Source: Bacillus sp. FJAT-45350 (lineage in GTDB: Bacteria; Bacillota; Bacilli; Bacillales; NISU01). Taken from it: a stretch of DNA of 64,000 nucleotides. The stretch covers positions 3,170,079-3,234,078 of the forward strand of contig NZ_NISU01000001.1 in the NCBI RefSeq assembly GCF_002335805.1, written 5' to 3'. Of the stretch, positions 37,959-52,464 are shown piece after piece; within the stretch, counting starts at the first letter, position 1, and each line of letters starts with the position of its first letter. Made by a program: the position numbers and the translations under genes. The notes beneath the pieces were generated by a model, which made no database searches, was not told the origin of the DNA, and worked only from the letters and a program-made list of their open reading frames with translations.

Positions 37959-38776
37959 AGTTCATCCACCAATTCATCTTCAGTTATCGCTTCACCTACA
38001 AATGACAATCCTGCTTGTAGTAACCTCTGTCTCATCTGGATAGCAAAAGGGATATCAAGACTATATCCTTTAAGTACTTCCTCCTTTGAAAAAACCTCTT
38101 TCGGAGTACCTTGGAGTACAACCTCACCCTGATTCATCACAACAATACGATCGGCAAAACTAGCCTCATTCAAGTCATGAGTAATAGAAATAATTGTTTT
38201 GCCATCAATTTTATTTAACTGACGGACAGTTTCAATTACTTCTCTTCTACCTATAGGGTCTAGCATAGAGGTAGCTTCATCAAATACCATGATTTTTGGT
38301 TCAATTGCTAATATACCAGCAATAGCAATCCGCTGTTTTTGCCCCCCTGATAAACGATGAGGCTCATGATCAATGAATTTCTCCATATGTACTTTTTCTA
38401 GACTTTTAACGATTCTATCTTCCATTTCAACTTGAGGAATACCATTATTCTCTAAACCAAAAGCAATGTCATCCCTAACCGTGGTAGCCACTAATTGATT
38501 GTCTGGGTTTTGGAACACTAACCCTACTCGACGGCGAATCTCCCAAATAGAATTCTCGTCTTTACTAGAAAACCCCTCCACGATTACTTCACCAACAGTT
38601 GGAATAAATAACGCATTTAGAAAACGAGATAGTGTTGATTTACCAGAACCATTATGACCTATAATTGCTACCCACTCTCCACCATGAATAGATAGATCTA
38701 CGTTTCTTAATGCCATTTGTTCTGCATCAGCATTATATGAATATGAAAGGTTCTTAATTGACACAAGAGGGCACAT
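37934..38776 (-). CDS. ecfA1: ECF transporter ATPase EcfA1
   Basis: A 280-aa ABC ATPase: Walker A GHNGSGKSTLSRFL, Q-loop VFQNPDNQLVATTV, signature LSGGQKQRIAIAG, Walker B IMVFDEATSMLDPIG and the His switch SITHDL. First gene of the ecfA1-ecfA2-ecfT-truA unit downstream of rplQ. The C-terminal part (about residues 220-280) is the usual dimerisation extension. Confidence 0.97.
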   Translation of the reverse strand: MCPLVSIKNLSYSYNADAEQMALRNVDLSIHGGEWVAIIGHNGSGKSTLSRFLNALFIPTVGEVIVEGFSSKDENSIWEIRRRVGLVFQNPDNQLVATTVRDDIAFGLENNGIPQVEMEDRIVKSLEKVHMEKFIDHEPHRLSGGQKQRIAIAGILAIEPKIMVFDEATSMLDPIGRREVIETVRQLNKIDGKTIISITHDLNEASFADRIVVMNQGEVVLQGTPKEVFSKEEVLKGYSLDIPFAIQMRQRLLQAGLSFVGEAITEDELVDELWKLKLKS

Positions 38777-38865
38777 CTAGTACACCTGCCTTTTTAATTA
38801 CTAGCAAATGATTTCATTACATATATTGAAACAATATCCCTAATAGAGCCATTCAAAAAAGAATA

Positions 38866-38920
38866 AACAAAAAGGGCCTCAGAGTCAGAGCTCTCGCTCA
38901 AACCCTCATGCCCTTTGTCG
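38866..38920 (-). terminator. Candidate terminator after rplQ
   Basis: On the minus strand AAAGGGC pairs with GCCCTTT around an inner CGAGAGCTCTG hairpin, followed by TTTTTG. It lies 40-90 bases after the rplQ stop and could end or attenuate the alpha operon before ecfA1. Confidence 0.65.
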
Positions 38921-38956
38921 TCTTTGTGTTTATTGACTCTATATTCTGTCTGCTTA

Positions 38957-39319
38957 TTACACAAGCTCGATAATAGCCATTGGAGCACCGTCACCACGAC
39001 GAGGACCAACTTTAAGAATACGAGTGTATCCACCTTGGCGATCTTCGTAACGAGGAGCGATATCTGAGAAAAGCTTTTGAATCGCATCTTCACCAGTCTC
39101 TTCGTTTGCTACTTCACGACGAATGAATGCAGCAGCTTGACGACGAGCATGAAGGTCTCCACGCTTACCAAGAGTAATCATTTTTTCAACGATAGAACGA
39201 AGCTCTTTTGCTTTTGATTCAGTCGTCTCGATTCTTTCGTTAATAATTAAATCAGTAGCTAAATCACGGAATAATGCTTTACGTCCAGCACTATCACGAC
39301 CTAATTTTGCGTATGCCAT
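38957..39319 (-). CDS. rplQ: 50S ribosomal protein L17
   Basis: A 120-aa L17: [40 protein letters not shown] and [18 protein letters not shown]. Last gene of the alpha operon, 90 bases after rpoA. AAGGAGGG precedes the ATG. Confidence 0.98.
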   Translation of the reverse strand: MAYAKLGRDSAGRKALFRDLATDLIINERIETTESKAKELRSIVEKMITLGKRGDLHARRQAAAFIRREVANEETGEDAIQKLFSDIAPRYEDRQGGYTRILKVGPRRGDGAPMAIIELV

Positions 39320-39410
39320 ATTCGTTTCCCTCCTTTGTAAATCTTGATGCTAATGGTATGCCCAAAAAGCAATCAATCCTGTTATGTGAAGAAAAGTAAT
39401 TAAGTACGTT

Positions 39411-40355
39411 TTAATCTTCTTTACGAAGACCAAGTCCTAGTTCACCAAGCTTCTCTTGAACTTCTTCAAGAGATTTGCGCCCTAAGTTGCGAACTTTCAT
39501 CATATCTTCTTCAGTTTTGTGAGTAAGTTCTTGGACCGTGTTAATACCTGCACGCTTCAAGCAATTATAAGAACGTACTGAAAGATCTAATTCTTCAATT
39601 GTCATTTCCAATACTTTCTCTTTTTGATCTTCTTCTTTTTCAACCATTATTTCGGCATTTTGGGCCTGATCAGTTAGTCCTACAAAGATGTTTAAGTGTT
39701 CAGTTAAAATCTTTGCACCAAGAGAAACAGCTTCCTCTGGACGGATACTTCCATCAGTCCAAACATCTAGCGTAAGCTTATCATAGTTTGTTACTTGTCC
39801 TACACGTGTATTTTCAACTTGATAGTTTACACGAGAAACCGGTGTGTAAATTGAATCAATCGGTACAACACCAATTGGTTGATCATCTGATTTGTTCCCT
39901 TCTGCAGGCACATATCCTCTACCACGTTTAGCAGTTAAACGCATATGTAAACGTGCGCCTTTTGCTAAAGTAGCAATGTGAAGGTCAGGATTAAGAATGT
40001 CAACATCACTATCATGCGTTAAATCTCCTGCCGTAACAACACCTTCACCTTGAATATCTATCTCTAATGATTTTTCCTCATCAGAATAAATTTTCAATGC
40101 TAACTGTTTTAAGTTCAGAATAATTGTCGTTACATCTTCAACAACACCTTCAATTGTTGAAAACTCATGTAACACACCATCAATTTGAACAGCTGTAACA
40201 GCAGCACCTGGTAGTGAAGATAATAGGATACGACGTAAGGAGTTTCCAAGTGTAGTACCATATCCACGTTCTAGTGGTTCAACAACAAACTTCCCATAAT
40301 TAGCGTCTTCGCTAATTTCAACCGTTTCAATATTTGGCTTTTCTATTTCGATCAT
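39411..40355 (-). CDS. rpoA: DNA-directed RNA polymerase subunit alpha
   Basis: A 314-aa alpha subunit. The N-terminal assembly domain (residues 1-230) contains [20 protein letters not shown]. The C-terminal domain (about 245-310) contains [20 protein letters not shown] and [11 protein letters not shown]-type helix-hairpin-helix elements that bind UP DNA and activators. A 196-base structured gap separates it from rpsK upstream. AAGGAGGG precedes the ATG. Confidence 0.98.
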   Translation of the reverse strand: MIEIEKPNIETVEISEDANYGKFVVEPLERGYGTTLGNSLRRILLSSLPGAAVTAVQIDGVLHEFSTIEGVVEDVTTIILNLKQLALKIYSDEEKSLEIDIQGEGVVTAGDLTHDSDVDILNPDLHIATLAKGARLHMRLTAKRGRGYVPAEGNKSDDQPIGVVPIDSIYTPVSRVNYQVENTRVGQVTNYDKLTLDVWTDGSIRPEEAVSLGAKILTEHLNIFVGLTDQAQNAEIMVEKEEDQKEKVLEMTIEELDLSVRSYNCLKRAGINTVQELTHKTEEDMMKVRNLGRKSLEEVQEKLGELGLGLRKED

Positions 40356-40551
40356 TAAACAAACCCTCCTTCAAAACGTCGAACTCCGGCAGACAGTAAG
40401 GAAAGCCTAACCGGAATTCCCCATTAGGCAGTTCCCGTACGTATGCAACCTAAACAGTCAATAATTCGTAAGAACCGAACAATAGGGATTACTCGTCTTA
40501 CCCATTATTGACACTTTCAGGAAATCTATACTTACAACTGATGATTTCTTT
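40356..40551 (-). promoter_or_regulatory. Structured intercistronic leader upstream of rpoA
   Basis: An unusually long gap in a tightly packed operon. On the minus strand GTCAATAAT (40504-40512) pairs with ATTATTGAC (40457-40465), enclosing a GA-rich loop with GGTAAGAC and GTTCTTACG segments. Closer to rpoA, GCCTAA (40424-40429) pairs with TTAGGC (40405-40410) around GGGGAATTCC. I see no clear promoter. It may be a regulatory or processing RNA. Confidence 0.55.
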
Positions 40552-40944
40552 TTACACTCTACGACGTTTTGGTGGACGGCAACCATTATGAGGAACAGGA
40601 GTAACGTCCTTAATCATGTTGACTTCTAGACCAACTGCTTGAAGTGAACGAATTGCAGCTTCACGACCAGCACCAGGACCTTTTACAGAAACTTCAATAG
40701 TTTTCATGCCGTGTTCCATTGCAGCTTTACCAGCAGTTTCAGCAGCCATTTGTGCAGCGAAAGGAGTAGATTTACGAGAACCTTTGAATCCTAAACCACC
40801 TGCACTTGCCCATGAAATTGCATTACCTTGTGTATCAGTAATAGTTACAATTGTGTTGTTAAATGTTGAACGAATGTGTGCTACGCCAGTCTCAATATTT
40901 TTCTTTTGGCGACGCTTAGTACGTGTGTTAGTTCTTTTTGCCAT
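40552..40944 (-). CDS. rpsK: 30S ribosomal protein S11
   Basis: A 130-aa S11: [34 protein letters not shown] and the C-terminal [16 protein letters not shown]. It lies 22 bases after rpsM with AAGGAGGT upstream. Confidence 0.98.
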   Translation of the reverse strand: MAKRTNTRTKRRQKKNIETGVAHIRSTFNNTIVTITDTQGNAISWASAGGLGFKGSRKSTPFAAQMAAETAGKAAMEHGMKTIEVSVKGPGAGREAAIRSLQAVGLEVNMIKDVTPVPHNGCRPPKRRRV

Positions 40945-40966
40945 GCTTTTACGCTACCTCCTTTAC

Positions 40967-41332
40967 TTATTTTTTCTTGTTTGCTACTGTACGACGTGGA
41001 CCTTTACGTGTACGTGCATTGTTTTTAGAGTTCTGACCACGAACAGGTAAACCACGACGATGGCGGATACCACGGTATGAACCAATCTCAATTAAACGTT
41101 TGATGTTTAAAGAGATTTCACGACGAAGGTCACCTTCAGTTGTGTATTTGTCCATAACTTCACGGATTTTACCTAACTCTTCTTCAGTTAAATCACGAAC
41201 GCGAGTATTTTCAGAAACTCCAGCTTCAGCTAAAACCTTAGCAGCAGTTGTACTTCCGATTCCATAGATGTATGTTAAAGATATTACTACTCGTTTATCA
41301 CGAGGAATATCGACACCAGCTATACGTGCCAT
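40967..41332 (-). CDS. rpsM: 30S ribosomal protein S13
   Basis: A 121-aa S13: [37 protein letters not shown] and the basic C-terminal tail [20 protein letters not shown] that contacts P-site tRNA. Confidence 0.98.
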   Translation of the reverse strand: MARIAGVDIPRDKRVVISLTYIYGIGSTTAAKVLAEAGVSENTRVRDLTEEELGKIREVMDKYTTEGDLRREISLNIKRLIEIGSYRGIRHRRGLPVRGQNSKNNARTRKGPRRTVANKKK

Positions 41333-41354
41333 AAAGTATGCACCTCCTTATTGT

Positions 41355-41474
<120 letters not shown>

Positions 41475-41578
41475 TTACCTCCTTATAATACGGAGTGCCG
41501 TCAATTGTATTTAAAAAACTGCAATATGAGCTACGTTTAAAGTCCGTTTGTCATCAATGGTTTGATAACAGAAAGATC

Positions 41579-41797
41579 TTATTTATATCGATAAGTGATA
41601 CGTCCACGTGTTAAGTCATACGGTGATAATTCAACTGTTACTTTGTCTCCTGGTAAGATACGAATAAAGTGCATGCGAATTTTACCTGAAACGTGAGCTA
41701 GAATTTTATGTCCATTCTCTAGTTCCACACGGAACATAGCGTTTGGCAATGGCTCAATAACAGTACCTTCAACTTCAATTACATCTTCTTTGGCCAT
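41579..41797 (-). CDS. infA: Translation initiation factor IF-1
   Basis: A 72-aa OB-fold protein: [39 protein letters not shown] and [12 protein letters not shown]. It occupies the A site during initiation. Four bases separate it from the KOW-domain gene. Confidence 0.98.
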   Translation of the reverse strand: MAKEDVIEVEGTVIEPLPNAMFRVELENGHKILAHVSGKIRMHFIRILPGDKVTVELSPYDLTRGRITYRYK

Positions 41798-41800
41798 GAA

Positions 41801-42109
41801 TTACTCTCCTTCCTTCAGTAAATCAGTTTGAGTATCTATAAACTTTTGAACCGCATAACGTAGTTTACCATTGGTTACACGTCCAGTTTCTTCAATGCTG
41901 TTCTTCACTTCTGGAGAAACATGTTCCATTAGCTTAAGGTGACTAAGATTTTTCTTCTTTGCACGGTCTACTTTCCGTAGATCTCCATCAGCTATATAAA
42001 CAAAACGGTGATCAACAAGTTTAATTATAACATTAAACTTACCAGTATCTCGACCTTTTAGAACTTCAACAACCTGACCGATTTCAGGGCCCGATTCAGG
42101 ATCCTTCAT
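41801..42109 (-). CDS. KOW-domain RNA-binding protein (L14e-like)
   Basis: About 102 aa with an N-terminal KOW/SH3-type motif ([19 protein letters not shown]) followed by [22 protein letters not shown] and a helical C-terminus. It is the counterpart of the small gene between map and infA in B. subtilis (ybzG, from memory). A ribosome- or RNA-associated role is likely but not demonstrated. I start at the ATG at 42109, with GAAGGTG 9 bases upstream; an in-frame ATG at 42118 is an alternative. Confidence 0.82.
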   Translation of the reverse strand: MKDPESGPEIGQVVEVLKGRDTGKFNVIIKLVDHRFVYIADGDLRKVDRAKKKNLSHLKLMEHVSPEVKNSIEETGRVTNGKLRYAVQKFIDTQTDLLKEGE

Positions 42110-42127
42110 TCTTTGCATCACCTTCAA

Positions 42128-43548
<1,421 letters not shown>

Positions 43549-43600
43549 TTAAACAACTAATATGGTTATAAGGGAAGACAGTTTCTTCCCTCTTTCCACT

Positions 43601-44893
43601 TTACTTAATAAAGCCTTTATAATGACGTTTAATTAATTGACTCTCGATTTGCTTCATCGTGTCTAATGCTACACCAACAACGATCAATAATCCAGTACCA
43701 CCAATTTGAACTGCAGGTGGTAAACCCATAAGTCGAGTGAAGAATACCGGAATAATTGAAACAACAGCTAAGAAAAGAGCACCAACAAGTGTTAAACGAT
43801 ATAAAATGCGCGTTAAGTAGACTTGAGTTGTTTTACCGGGACGAATACCAGGAATGTATCCACCTTGCTTTTTCAGGTTTTCGGCCATCTGCTCAGGATT
43901 AACTTGAATGAATGTATAGAAATACGTAAATCCAATAATCAAACCAGCGTAGATGATCATCCCTAACGGTTCTGTATAATCAAAGGTTCTAACAATCCAT
44001 GCAGTGAATGCATTGTCTTCCCCAAAGAATCCAGCAATCGTAGGCGGGAATATAAATAGTGATAAAGCAAAAATGACAGGAATAACCCCTGCGGCATTTA
44101 CTTTTAAAGGTAAATGCGTTGATTGTCCTCCGACGGGATTTCTACCAACTAGGCGCTTTGCATATTGCACTGGAACTTTACGAAGTGCTTGTTGAACAAA
44201 AATTACACCGACGATAATTGCTAGCACTGCAAGTACTAGTAATGCTACCGTTACGATATTTAAAAATAATTGTTCACCTGCATCACTTAATTGTGTTTCA
44301 TAAATCTGGTTAACCCCTCCAGGAATACCAGCAGCTATACCAGCAAAAATAAGAATTGAAATACCGTTTCCTACACCTTTTGCGGTAATTTGTTCACCGA
44401 GCCACATTAAGAAAGCTGTTCCCGCAGTAAGTACAGTTGCAATGAAAAGATACATTGAAACACTAGGGTTAGGTATTAAGCCAGGGAAAATTGTATTGAA
44501 ACCAATTGACATCCCAAGGGCCTGAACAAAACCTAAAACAATCGTTCCATATCGGGTAAACTGAGCTAATTTACGTCGACCAGCCTCTCCTTGCTTTGCC
44601 CATTCTGCAAATTTAGGAACTACATCCATTTGTAACAATTGAACAATAATCGATGCTGTAATGTACGGCATAATCCCCATCGCAAAAATCGAAAAGTTCC
44701 CTAACGCTCCACCACCAAATGTATCAATTAACCCGAAGGCATTGGCTTGGTCGTAGAAATTCAGTACCTCACGATTCGAACCAGGAACAGGAATGAAACT
44801 TCCAATCCTGAAAACAATGAGCATTAGAAGGGTGAAAATGACTTTACGTCGTAAATCACCCACGCGCATAATATTGGAGATCGTCCGGAACAT
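43601..44893 (-). CDS. secY: Preprotein translocase subunit SecY
   Basis: A 430-aa channel protein with ten membrane helices. Landmarks are FRIGSFIPVPG near the start, GIMPYITASIIVQLL (helix 2), KAL-free YAKRLVGRNPVGGQSTHLPL in the cytoplasmic loop, and IPGIRPGKTT with LTRILYRLTLVGALFL. It forms the Sec pore with SecE and SecG. Its start touches the rplO stop (one-base overlap). Confidence 0.98.
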   Translation of the reverse strand: MFRTISNIMRVGDLRRKVIFTLLMLIVFRIGSFIPVPGSNREVLNFYDQANAFGLIDTFGGGALGNFSIFAMGIMPYITASIIVQLLQMDVVPKFAEWAKQGEAGRRKLAQFTRYGTIVLGFVQALGMSIGFNTIFPGLIPNPSVSMYLFIATVLTAGTAFLMWLGEQITAKGVGNGISILIFAGIAAGIPGGVNQIYETQLSDAGEQLFLNIVTVALLVLAVLAIIVGVIFVQQALRKVPVQYAKRLVGRNPVGGQSTHLPLKVNAAGVIPVIFALSLFIFPPTIAGFFGEDNAFTAWIVRTFDYTEPLGMIIYAGLIIGFTYFYTFIQVNPEQMAENLKKQGGYIPGIRPGKTTQVYLTRILYRLTLVGALFLAVVSIIPVFFTRLMGLPPAVQIGGTGLLIVVGVALDTMKQIESQLIKRHYKGFIK

Positions 44894-45333
44894 TAAATCA
44901 CCTCAGTTTTTCCGCCAGCAGCTTCTATTGCTTTTACAGCAGCTTCAGAAAACTTATTAGCTTTAACAGTTAACTTCTGCTCAAGCTGTCCATTTCCGAG
45001 GATCTTAATTCCATCCTTTGCATTTTTAACAATACCAGCTTCGATTAATAATTCAGGTGTAACTTCTGTACCTGCATCAAAGCTATTTAACGTATCAAGG
45101 TTAACAATCGCATACTCTTTACGAGTTGGATTCGTGAAACCACGTTTTGGTAAACGACGGTAAAGCGGATTTTGTCCACCTTCAAATCCTGGACGTACTC
45201 CACCACCAGAACGTGAATTTTGTCCTTTATGACCACGTCCAGCAGTTTTACCATTACCAGAACCGATACCACGACCAACACGATTGCGTACCTTACGAGA
45301 TCCTTCAGCAGGCTTTAACTCGTGAAGTTTCAT
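44893..45333 (-). CDS. rplO: 50S ribosomal protein L15
   Basis: A 146-aa L15: [38 protein letters not shown] and [17 protein letters not shown]. Part of the spc operon between rpmD and secY. Confidence 0.98.
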   Translation of the reverse strand: MKLHELKPAEGSRKVRNRVGRGIGSGNGKTAGRGHKGQNSRSGGGVRPGFEGGQNPLYRRLPKRGFTNPTRKEYAIVNLDTLNSFDAGTEVTPELLIEAGIVKNAKDGIKILGNGQLEQKLTVKANKFSEAAVKAIEAAGGKTEVI

Positions 45334-45368
45334 GCTGTGACACCTCCTCTTTTTAAAAAATCTTAATA

Positions 45369-45557
45369 TTAAGCTTCTAATTCTTTAACAGTTACTAAAT
45401 GAGCAACTTTGTTTACCATCCCACGGATAGCAACATTGTCCTCTTGAACAACTGATTGGTGCATTTTACGTAAACCAAGTGTATTCACTGTAGTACGTTG
45501 GTCTTGCGGACGACCGATAAGACTACGTGTGAGGGTAATTTCTAATTTCTTAGCCAT
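45369..45557 (-). CDS. rpmD: 50S ribosomal protein L30
   Basis: A 62-aa L30: [20 protein letters not shown], then [14 protein letters not shown]. Between rpsE and rplO. Confidence 0.97.
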   Translation of the reverse strand: MAKKLEITLTRSLIGRPQDQRTTVNTLGLRKMHQSVVQEDNVAIRGMVNKVAHLVTVKELEA

Positions 45558-45570
45558 GTGATTTCCCTCC

Positions 45571-46068
45571 TTATCCTAACAGTTCTTCTACAGTTTTACC
45601 GCGTAATTTAGCCACATCTTCAGCACGCTTCAAGCTACTAAGACCTTGAATAGTTGCACGTACCATATTGATTGGATTGTTAGATCCTAGTGACTTCGAT
45701 AAAATGTCGCCTACTCCAGCTAAATCAAGTACTGCACGTACAGGTCCACCAGCAATAACTCCTGTACCTTCAGAAGCAGGTTTTAGTAACACTTCACCAG
45801 CACCAAAGTGTCCGATAATTTGGTGAGGAATTGTAGTACCTACAACAGGTACTTCAACAAGATTCTTCTTAGCATCTTCGATTCCTTTGCGAATTGCTTC
45901 AGGAACTTCTTGAGCCTTACCCATTCCGAAACCTACGTGACCATTTTTGTCACCTACAACAACTAATGCAGCAAAGCGGAAACGACGTCCACCTTTAACA
46001 ACTTTTGCTACACGATTGACGGCAACAACTTTCTCTTCAAGTTCCAAAGCATTTGGGTCAATACGCAT
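45571..46068 (-). CDS. rpsE: 30S ribosomal protein S5
   Basis: A 165-aa S5: [40 protein letters not shown], and the C-terminal [13 protein letters not shown]. The residues linked to spectinomycin sensitivity (VKGGRR loop) are the usual ones. Confidence 0.98.
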   Translation of the reverse strand: MRIDPNALELEEKVVAVNRVAKVVKGGRRFRFAALVVVGDKNGHVGFGMGKAQEVPEAIRKGIEDAKKNLVEVPVVGTTIPHQIIGHFGAGEVLLKPASEGTGVIAGGPVRAVLDLAGVGDILSKSLGSNNPINMVRATIQGLSSLKRAEDVAKLRGKTVEELLG

Positions 46069-46089
46069 TCGTTTTCCCTCCTTTGTTCT

Positions 46090-46452
46090 TTAAAATTGTA
46101 GACCAGCTTTACGAGCTGAATCTGCAAGTACTTGAACACGTCCATGATAAATGTAACCACCGCGGTCAAATAATATTGTTGAATGTCCTTTTTCAATCGC
46201 ACGTTTTGCAACTAACTCGCCGACTTTTTGTGCTGCTTCTTTGTTTCCACCGTTTTCTAAATTAAGTTCCTTATCTAAACTTGATGCAGAAACAATTGTA
46301 ACGCTATTAACGTCATCAATTAATTGTGCATAAATGTGTTTAGATGAACGGAATACATTTAAACGAGGACGCTCTGCAGTACCAGTGATCGTACGACGAA
46401 CATGTGCATGTCTTTTCTTACGTGCCGTATTTTTACTAGGCTTCGTAATCAT
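46090..46452 (-). CDS. rplR: 50S ribosomal protein L18
   Basis: A 120-aa L18: [33 protein letters not shown] and [20 protein letters not shown]. It binds 5S rRNA with L5. Confidence 0.98.
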   Translation of the reverse strand: MITKPSKNTARKKRHAHVRRTITGTAERPRLNVFRSSKHIYAQLIDDVNSVTIVSASSLDKELNLENGGNKEAAQKVGELVAKRAIEKGHSTILFDRGGYIYHGRVQVLADSARKAGLQF

Positions 46453-46483
46453 CGAACGTCAGTCCTTTCCGTTAACTATTTAC

Positions 46484-47020
46484 TTACTTACCTGTTTTAC
46501 CTTCTTTACGACGAACATATTCGCCCTCATAACGGATACCTTTACCTTTGTAAGGCTCTGGTAAACGTACTGAACGGATGTTAGAAGCGATTGCTCCTAC
46601 ACGCTCTTTATCAATACCTTTAACAATTACTTTAGTGTTAGATGGTACTTCGATTTCGATACCTTGTTCAGGTACGATTTCAACTGGATGAGAGTATCCA
46701 ACGTTAAGTACTAATTTTTGTCCTGATTTAGTTGCACGGTAACCTACACCGATAAGCTCAAGAGCTTTTTCGTATCCTTTAGTTACACCTTCAACCATGT
46801 TGTTAATAATACTACGAGTTGTACCATGAAGAGCTTTATGGTTCTTATTCTCAGATGGACGTTCAACTGTAATAATATTTTCCTCGATTTTCACGATCAT
46901 GTCAGGATGAATCTCACGCTTAAGTTCACCTTTAGGTCCTTTAGCAGAGAAAATCGTTCCATCCAAACTAACTGTGACGCCACTTGGGACTTCAACTGGT
47001 TTATTACCAATACGAGACAT
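46484..47020 (-). CDS. rplF: 50S ribosomal protein L6
   Basis: A 178-aa L6: [32 protein letters not shown]-type core and [20 protein letters not shown]. Full length. Confidence 0.98.
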   Translation of the reverse strand: MSRIGNKPVEVPSGVTVSLDGTIFSAKGPKGELKREIHPDMIVKIEENIITVERPSENKNHKALHGTTRSIINNMVEGVTKGYEKALELIGVGYRATKSGQKLVLNVGYSHPVEIVPEQGIEIEVPSNTKVIVKGIDKERVGAIASNIRSVRLPEPYKGKGIRYEGEYVRRKEGKTGK

Positions 47021-47051
47021 CGACTACACCTCCATTCCTATAAAAAACTTA

Positions 47052-47450
47052 TTACCAAACGTATGCTACAACTTCGCCACCAATTTGTTGTTGACGAGCT
47101 TGTTTATCAGTCATTACACCTTTTGATGTAGAAACAATCGCAATTCCTAAACCTCCAAGTACACGTGGAAGTTCTTGTGCATTTGCGTAAACACGTAATC
47201 CAGGCTTACTAATTCTTTTCAGACCTGTAATTACACGCTCATTATCTGAACCGTATTTTAAGAAGATACGGATAATCCCTTGTTTACTATCATCAATTAC
47301 TTCAACGTCACGGATGAAACCTTCACGTTTAAGAATATCAGCAATTTCCTTTTTGATGTTAGATGCAGGTAACTCTAATTTTTCGTGACGAACAGTGTTC
47401 GCGTTACGAATACGAGTCAGCATATCTGCAATAGGATCTGTCATGACCAT
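47052..47450 (-). CDS. rpsH: 30S ribosomal protein S8
   Basis: A 132-aa S8: [33 protein letters not shown] and [20 protein letters not shown]. Full length. Confidence 0.98.
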   Translation of the reverse strand: MVMTDPIADMLTRIRNANTVRHEKLELPASNIKKEIADILKREGFIRDVEVIDDSKQGIIRIFLKYGSDNERVITGLKRISKPGLRVYANAQELPRVLGGLGIAIVSTSKGVMTDKQARQQQIGGEVVAYVW

Positions 47451-47479
47451 CGTTTTTTACCTCCTTCCCGTACTTGGGC

Positions 47480-48236
<757 letters not shown>

Positions 48237-48262
48237 ACGATTGACCTCCTTTCGTCACCTGA

Positions 48263-48586
48263 CTACTTATCTAATACTTCGCCAGACTTCTTCGCAACAC
48301 GTACTTTTTTACCGTTTTCTACTTTATATCCTACACGAGTAGGTTCACCTGATTTAGGATCGATAGGCATTACATTTGAAACATGAATAGCCGCTTCTTT
48401 GTTCAAGATTCCACCTTGTGGATTGTCTTGTGAAGGTTTTGCGTGTTTCTTAACAACGTTTATGCCTTCAACAAGTACTCGGCTCTGTTTCGGGTACGCT
48501 TCTAAAATAACGCCTTGTTTACCTTTATCTTTACCTGAGATTACTTTAACTGTGTCACCTTTTTTAACGTGCATTCTAGTTGACAT
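48263..48586 (-). CDS. rplX: 50S ribosomal protein L24
   Basis: A 107-aa L24 with a KOW motif ([20 protein letters not shown]). I keep the first ATG (MSTR extension), which is spaced 5-6 bases from AAGGAGGTG; the family-standard MHVKKGD start four codons later is possible. Confidence 0.96.
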   Translation of the reverse strand: MSTRMHVKKGDTVKVISGKDKGKQGVILEAYPKQSRVLVEGINVVKKHAKPSQDNPQGGILNKEAAIHVSNVMPIDPKSGEPTRVGYKVENGKKVRVAKKSGEVLDK

Positions 48587-48628
48587 CGTCGCACCTCCTT
48601 ACAAGGCTTTTTTTTCTATTACCGTTCA

Positions 48629-48997
48629 TTAAAGCACTTCTGGTGCTAATGAAACAATCTTCATGAATTGCTTCTCACGTAATTCACGTGCTACAGGTCC
48701 GAAGATACGTGTCCCACGTGGGCCCTTATCATCACGAACAATAACTGCAGCATTTTCGTCAAACTTGATATATGAACCGTCGTTACGACGAGCGCCAGTC
48801 TTTGTACGAACAATAACTGCTCTAACTACGTCACCCTTCTTGACAACGCCACCTGGTGTTGCTTGCTTCACCGAGCAAACAATAATATCACCGATGTTAG
48901 CTGTTTTACGACCAGAACCGCCTAACACCTTAATACATAATAACTCACGAGCTCCAGAGTTATCAGCAACTTTTAAACGAGTTTCCTGTTGGATCAT
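48629..48997 (-). CDS. rplN: 50S ribosomal protein L14
   Basis: A 122-aa L14: [31 protein letters not shown] and [18 protein letters not shown]. Full length. Confidence 0.98.
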   Translation of the reverse strand: MIQQETRLKVADNSGARELLCIKVLGGSGRKTANIGDIIVCSVKQATPGGVVKKGDVVRAVIVRTKTGARRNDGSYIKFDENAAVIVRDDKGPRGTRIFGPVARELREKQFMKIVSLAPEVL

Positions 48998-49034
48998 TCG
49001 AACTTACCTCCCTTCGGATCGACAAGTAAATCTA

Positions 49035-49295
49035 TTAGATAATAACTGATTCTTCTACGACTTCAACTAAGCGGAAACGTTTATCTTTCGATAAAGGACG
49101 TGTTTCCATGATTTTAACAATATCGCCCATTTTTGCCGTATTGTTTTCATCATGCGCTTTAAACTTTTTAGAGTACTTTACGCGCTTGCCGTATAGACGG
49201 TCTTTCTTATAAGTTTCAACAAGTACAGAAATTGTTTTATCCATCTTGTCTGAAACGACACGTCCAAGGTACACTTTACGTTGATTGCGTTCCAT
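49035..49295 (-). CDS. rpsQ: 30S ribosomal protein S17
   Basis: An 86-aa S17: [40 protein letters not shown]. Full length. Confidence 0.98.
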   Translation of the reverse strand: MERNQRKVYLGRVVSDKMDKTISVLVETYKKDRLYGKRVKYSKKFKAHDENNTAKMGDIVKIMETRPLSKDKRFRLVEVVEESVII

Positions 49296-49317
49296 TTAAG
49301 CAAACCTCCTTCTCAAT

Positions 49318-50607
<1,290 letters not shown>

Positions 50608-50610
50608 GCC

Positions 50611-50952
50611 TTACCCCTCCTTCTTTTCTGTTACAACTAAAGTAATGTGGCTAGAGCGTTTGTTGATACGGCTTGCACGTCCCATTGCACGTGGACGGAA
50701 ACGTTTAAGAGTAACCCCTTCATCAACGAAAGCTTCTTTAATATATAAATTATTTGGTTCTAATTCATAGTTATGTTCTGCATTTGCTATAGCAGAATTT
50801 AACAGCTTTTCAACAACTGGAGAAGCTGATTTCGGTGTGTGACGTAAAATTGCAATCGCCTCACCTACTTGCTTGCCTCGAATTAAGTCTACTACTAAGC
50901 GAACTTTGCGAGGAGCAATACGAACTTGTCTAGCAACAGCTTTTGCTTCCAT
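50611..50952 (-). CDS. rplV: 50S ribosomal protein L22
   Basis: A 113-aa L22: [20 protein letters not shown] and the exit-tunnel loop region [20 protein letters not shown]. The loop shows none of the deletions or duplications known from macrolide resistance. Confidence 0.98.
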   Translation of the reverse strand: MEAKAVARQVRIAPRKVRLVVDLIRGKQVGEAIAILRHTPKSASPVVEKLLNSAIANAEHNYELEPNNLYIKEAFVDEGVTLKRFRPRAMGRASRINKRSSHITLVVTEKKEG

Positions 50953-50974
50953 CGTCTAGGACCTCCTCTCTATA

Positions 50975-51253
50975 TTAACGTCTTGTTTTCTTATCGTCAG
51001 CAGCATGACCTTTGTAAGTACGTGTTGGTGAGAATTCACCTAACTTGTGACCAACCATATCTTCAGAGACATAAACTGGTACATGCTTACGACCATCATA
51101 AACCGCAATTGTATGCCCGATAAACTCAGGGAATATTGTAGAACGACGAGACCAAGTCTTAATCACTTTTTTATCGTTAGTTTCGTTCATTGCTTCGACT
51201 TTCTTCATTAAGTGATCATCGACAAAAGGTCCTTTCTTTAAGCTGCGACCCAT
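50975..51253 (-). CDS. rpsS: 30S ribosomal protein S19
   Basis: A 92-aa S19: [40 protein letters not shown] and [19 protein letters not shown]. Full length. Confidence 0.98.
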   Translation of the reverse strand: MGRSLKKGPFVDDHLMKKVEAMNETNDKKVIKTWSRRSTIFPEFIGHTIAVYDGRKHVPVYVSEDMVGHKLGEFSPTRTYKGHAADDKKTRR

Positions 51254-51310
51254 GAATAAACCTCCCTTCGCGACTGCGCCACGGTTCGTTTGAACCGTAG
51301 GACAATCCCG

Positions 51311-52141
51311 TTATTTTTTACGACGACGTACGATGTACTTGTCAGATGCTTTGTTTTTCTTACGAGTTTTGTACCCAAGAGTTGGTTTACCCCAAGGAGA
51401 CATTGGTGATTTACGTCCGATTGGAGAGCGACCTTCACCACCACCGTGTGGGTGGTCATTAGGGTTCATTACAGATCCACGAACAGTTGGACGTTTACCT
51501 AACCAACGAGAACGACCTGCTTTACCAATGTTAACTAACTCGTGTTCTAAGTTTCCTACTTGACCGATTGTTGCACGGCATGTAGCAAGGATGTAACGTG
51601 TTTCACCAGAGTTTAATCGAACAAGAACGTATTGTCCTTCTTTACCTAGAAGTTGCGCTTCAGTTCCAGCAGAACGAACTAATTGTCCACCACGTCCTGG
51701 TTGAAGTTCGATGTTATGAATAACTGTACCAACTGGGATATTTTGAAGTGGTAATGCGTTACCTACTTTAATATCTGCTTCTGAACCAGATTCGATAACA
51801 GTTCCAACTTTTAATCCTTTAGGAGCTAAGATGTAACGCTTTTCCCCATCAGCATAATTGATTAACGCAATGTTTGCTGTTCTGTTTGGATCATACTCGA
51901 TTGTAGCAACGCGTCCTGGAATACCATCTTTGTTACGTTTAAAATCGATAACACGATACTGACGTTTGTGTCCACCACCTTGATGACGAACAGTTAATTT
52001 ACCTTGATTATTACGGCCACCTTTTTTGTGTAAAGGTGCTAAAAGTGACTTTTCCGGTTTGTCTGTAGTGATTTCAGCAAAATCTAATGAACTCATTCCA
52101 CGACGACCGGCACTGGTCGGTTTATACTTTTTGATCGGCAT
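51311..52141 (-). CDS. rplB: 50S ribosomal protein L2
   Basis: A 276-aa L2: [20 protein letters not shown] and the catalytic-centre loop [20 protein letters not shown] with its conserved His. I start at the ATG at 52141, preceded by AAGGAGGG; the longer frame starts inside that ribosome-binding site. Confidence 0.98.
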   Translation of the reverse strand: MPIKKYKPTSAGRRGMSSLDFAEITTDKPEKSLLAPLHKKGGRNNQGKLTVRHQGGGHKRQYRVIDFKRNKDGIPGRVATIEYDPNRTANIALINYADGEKRYILAPKGLKVGTVIESGSEADIKVGNALPLQNIPVGTVIHNIELQPGRGGQLVRSAGTEAQLLGKEGQYVLVRLNSGETRYILATCRATIGQVGNLEHELVNIGKAGRSRWLGKRPTVRGSVMNPNDHPHGGGEGRSPIGRKSPMSPWGKPTLGYKTRKKNKASDKYIVRRRKK

Positions 52142-52173
52142 TTGGTTTCCCTCCTTCACTTAAGAGTTATTAA

Positions 52174-52464
52174 TTATACACCTTCAAAGAATTCTAATTC
52201 TTTGCTCTCTGGTGTTAATTTTACAATGGCTTTCTTACGACGAGCTGTGTAACCCGTGTGACGTCCAAAACGTTTAAATTTCCCTTTGTAGTTCATAGTG
52301 TTAACGTTCTCCACTTTCACTCCAAAGATTTCTTCAACCGCATCTTTAATTTGAGTTTTGTTCGCACGAACATCTACTTCAAATGTATATTTCTTGTCTG
52401 CCATTAAATCAGTTGAACGTTCCGTAATCACGGGGCGCTTAATGATATCGCGAGCGTTTGTCAT
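52174..52464 (-). CDS. rplW: 50S ribosomal protein L23
   Basis: A 96-aa L23 ([40 protein letters not shown]), the docking site for trigger factor and SRP at the tunnel exit. It overlaps rplD by one base. Confidence 0.98.
   Translation of the reverse strand: MTNARDIIKRPVITERSTDLMADKKYTFEVDVRANKTQIKDAVEEIFGVKVENVNTMNYKGKFKRFGRHTGYTARRKKAIVKLTPESKELEFFEGV

Noticed and set aside
38794-39093. A 99-codon minus-strand frame downstream of rplQ
   Set aside because: It begins inside rplQ in another frame and runs through the terminator; the basic S/V-rich sequence is a shadow of L17.
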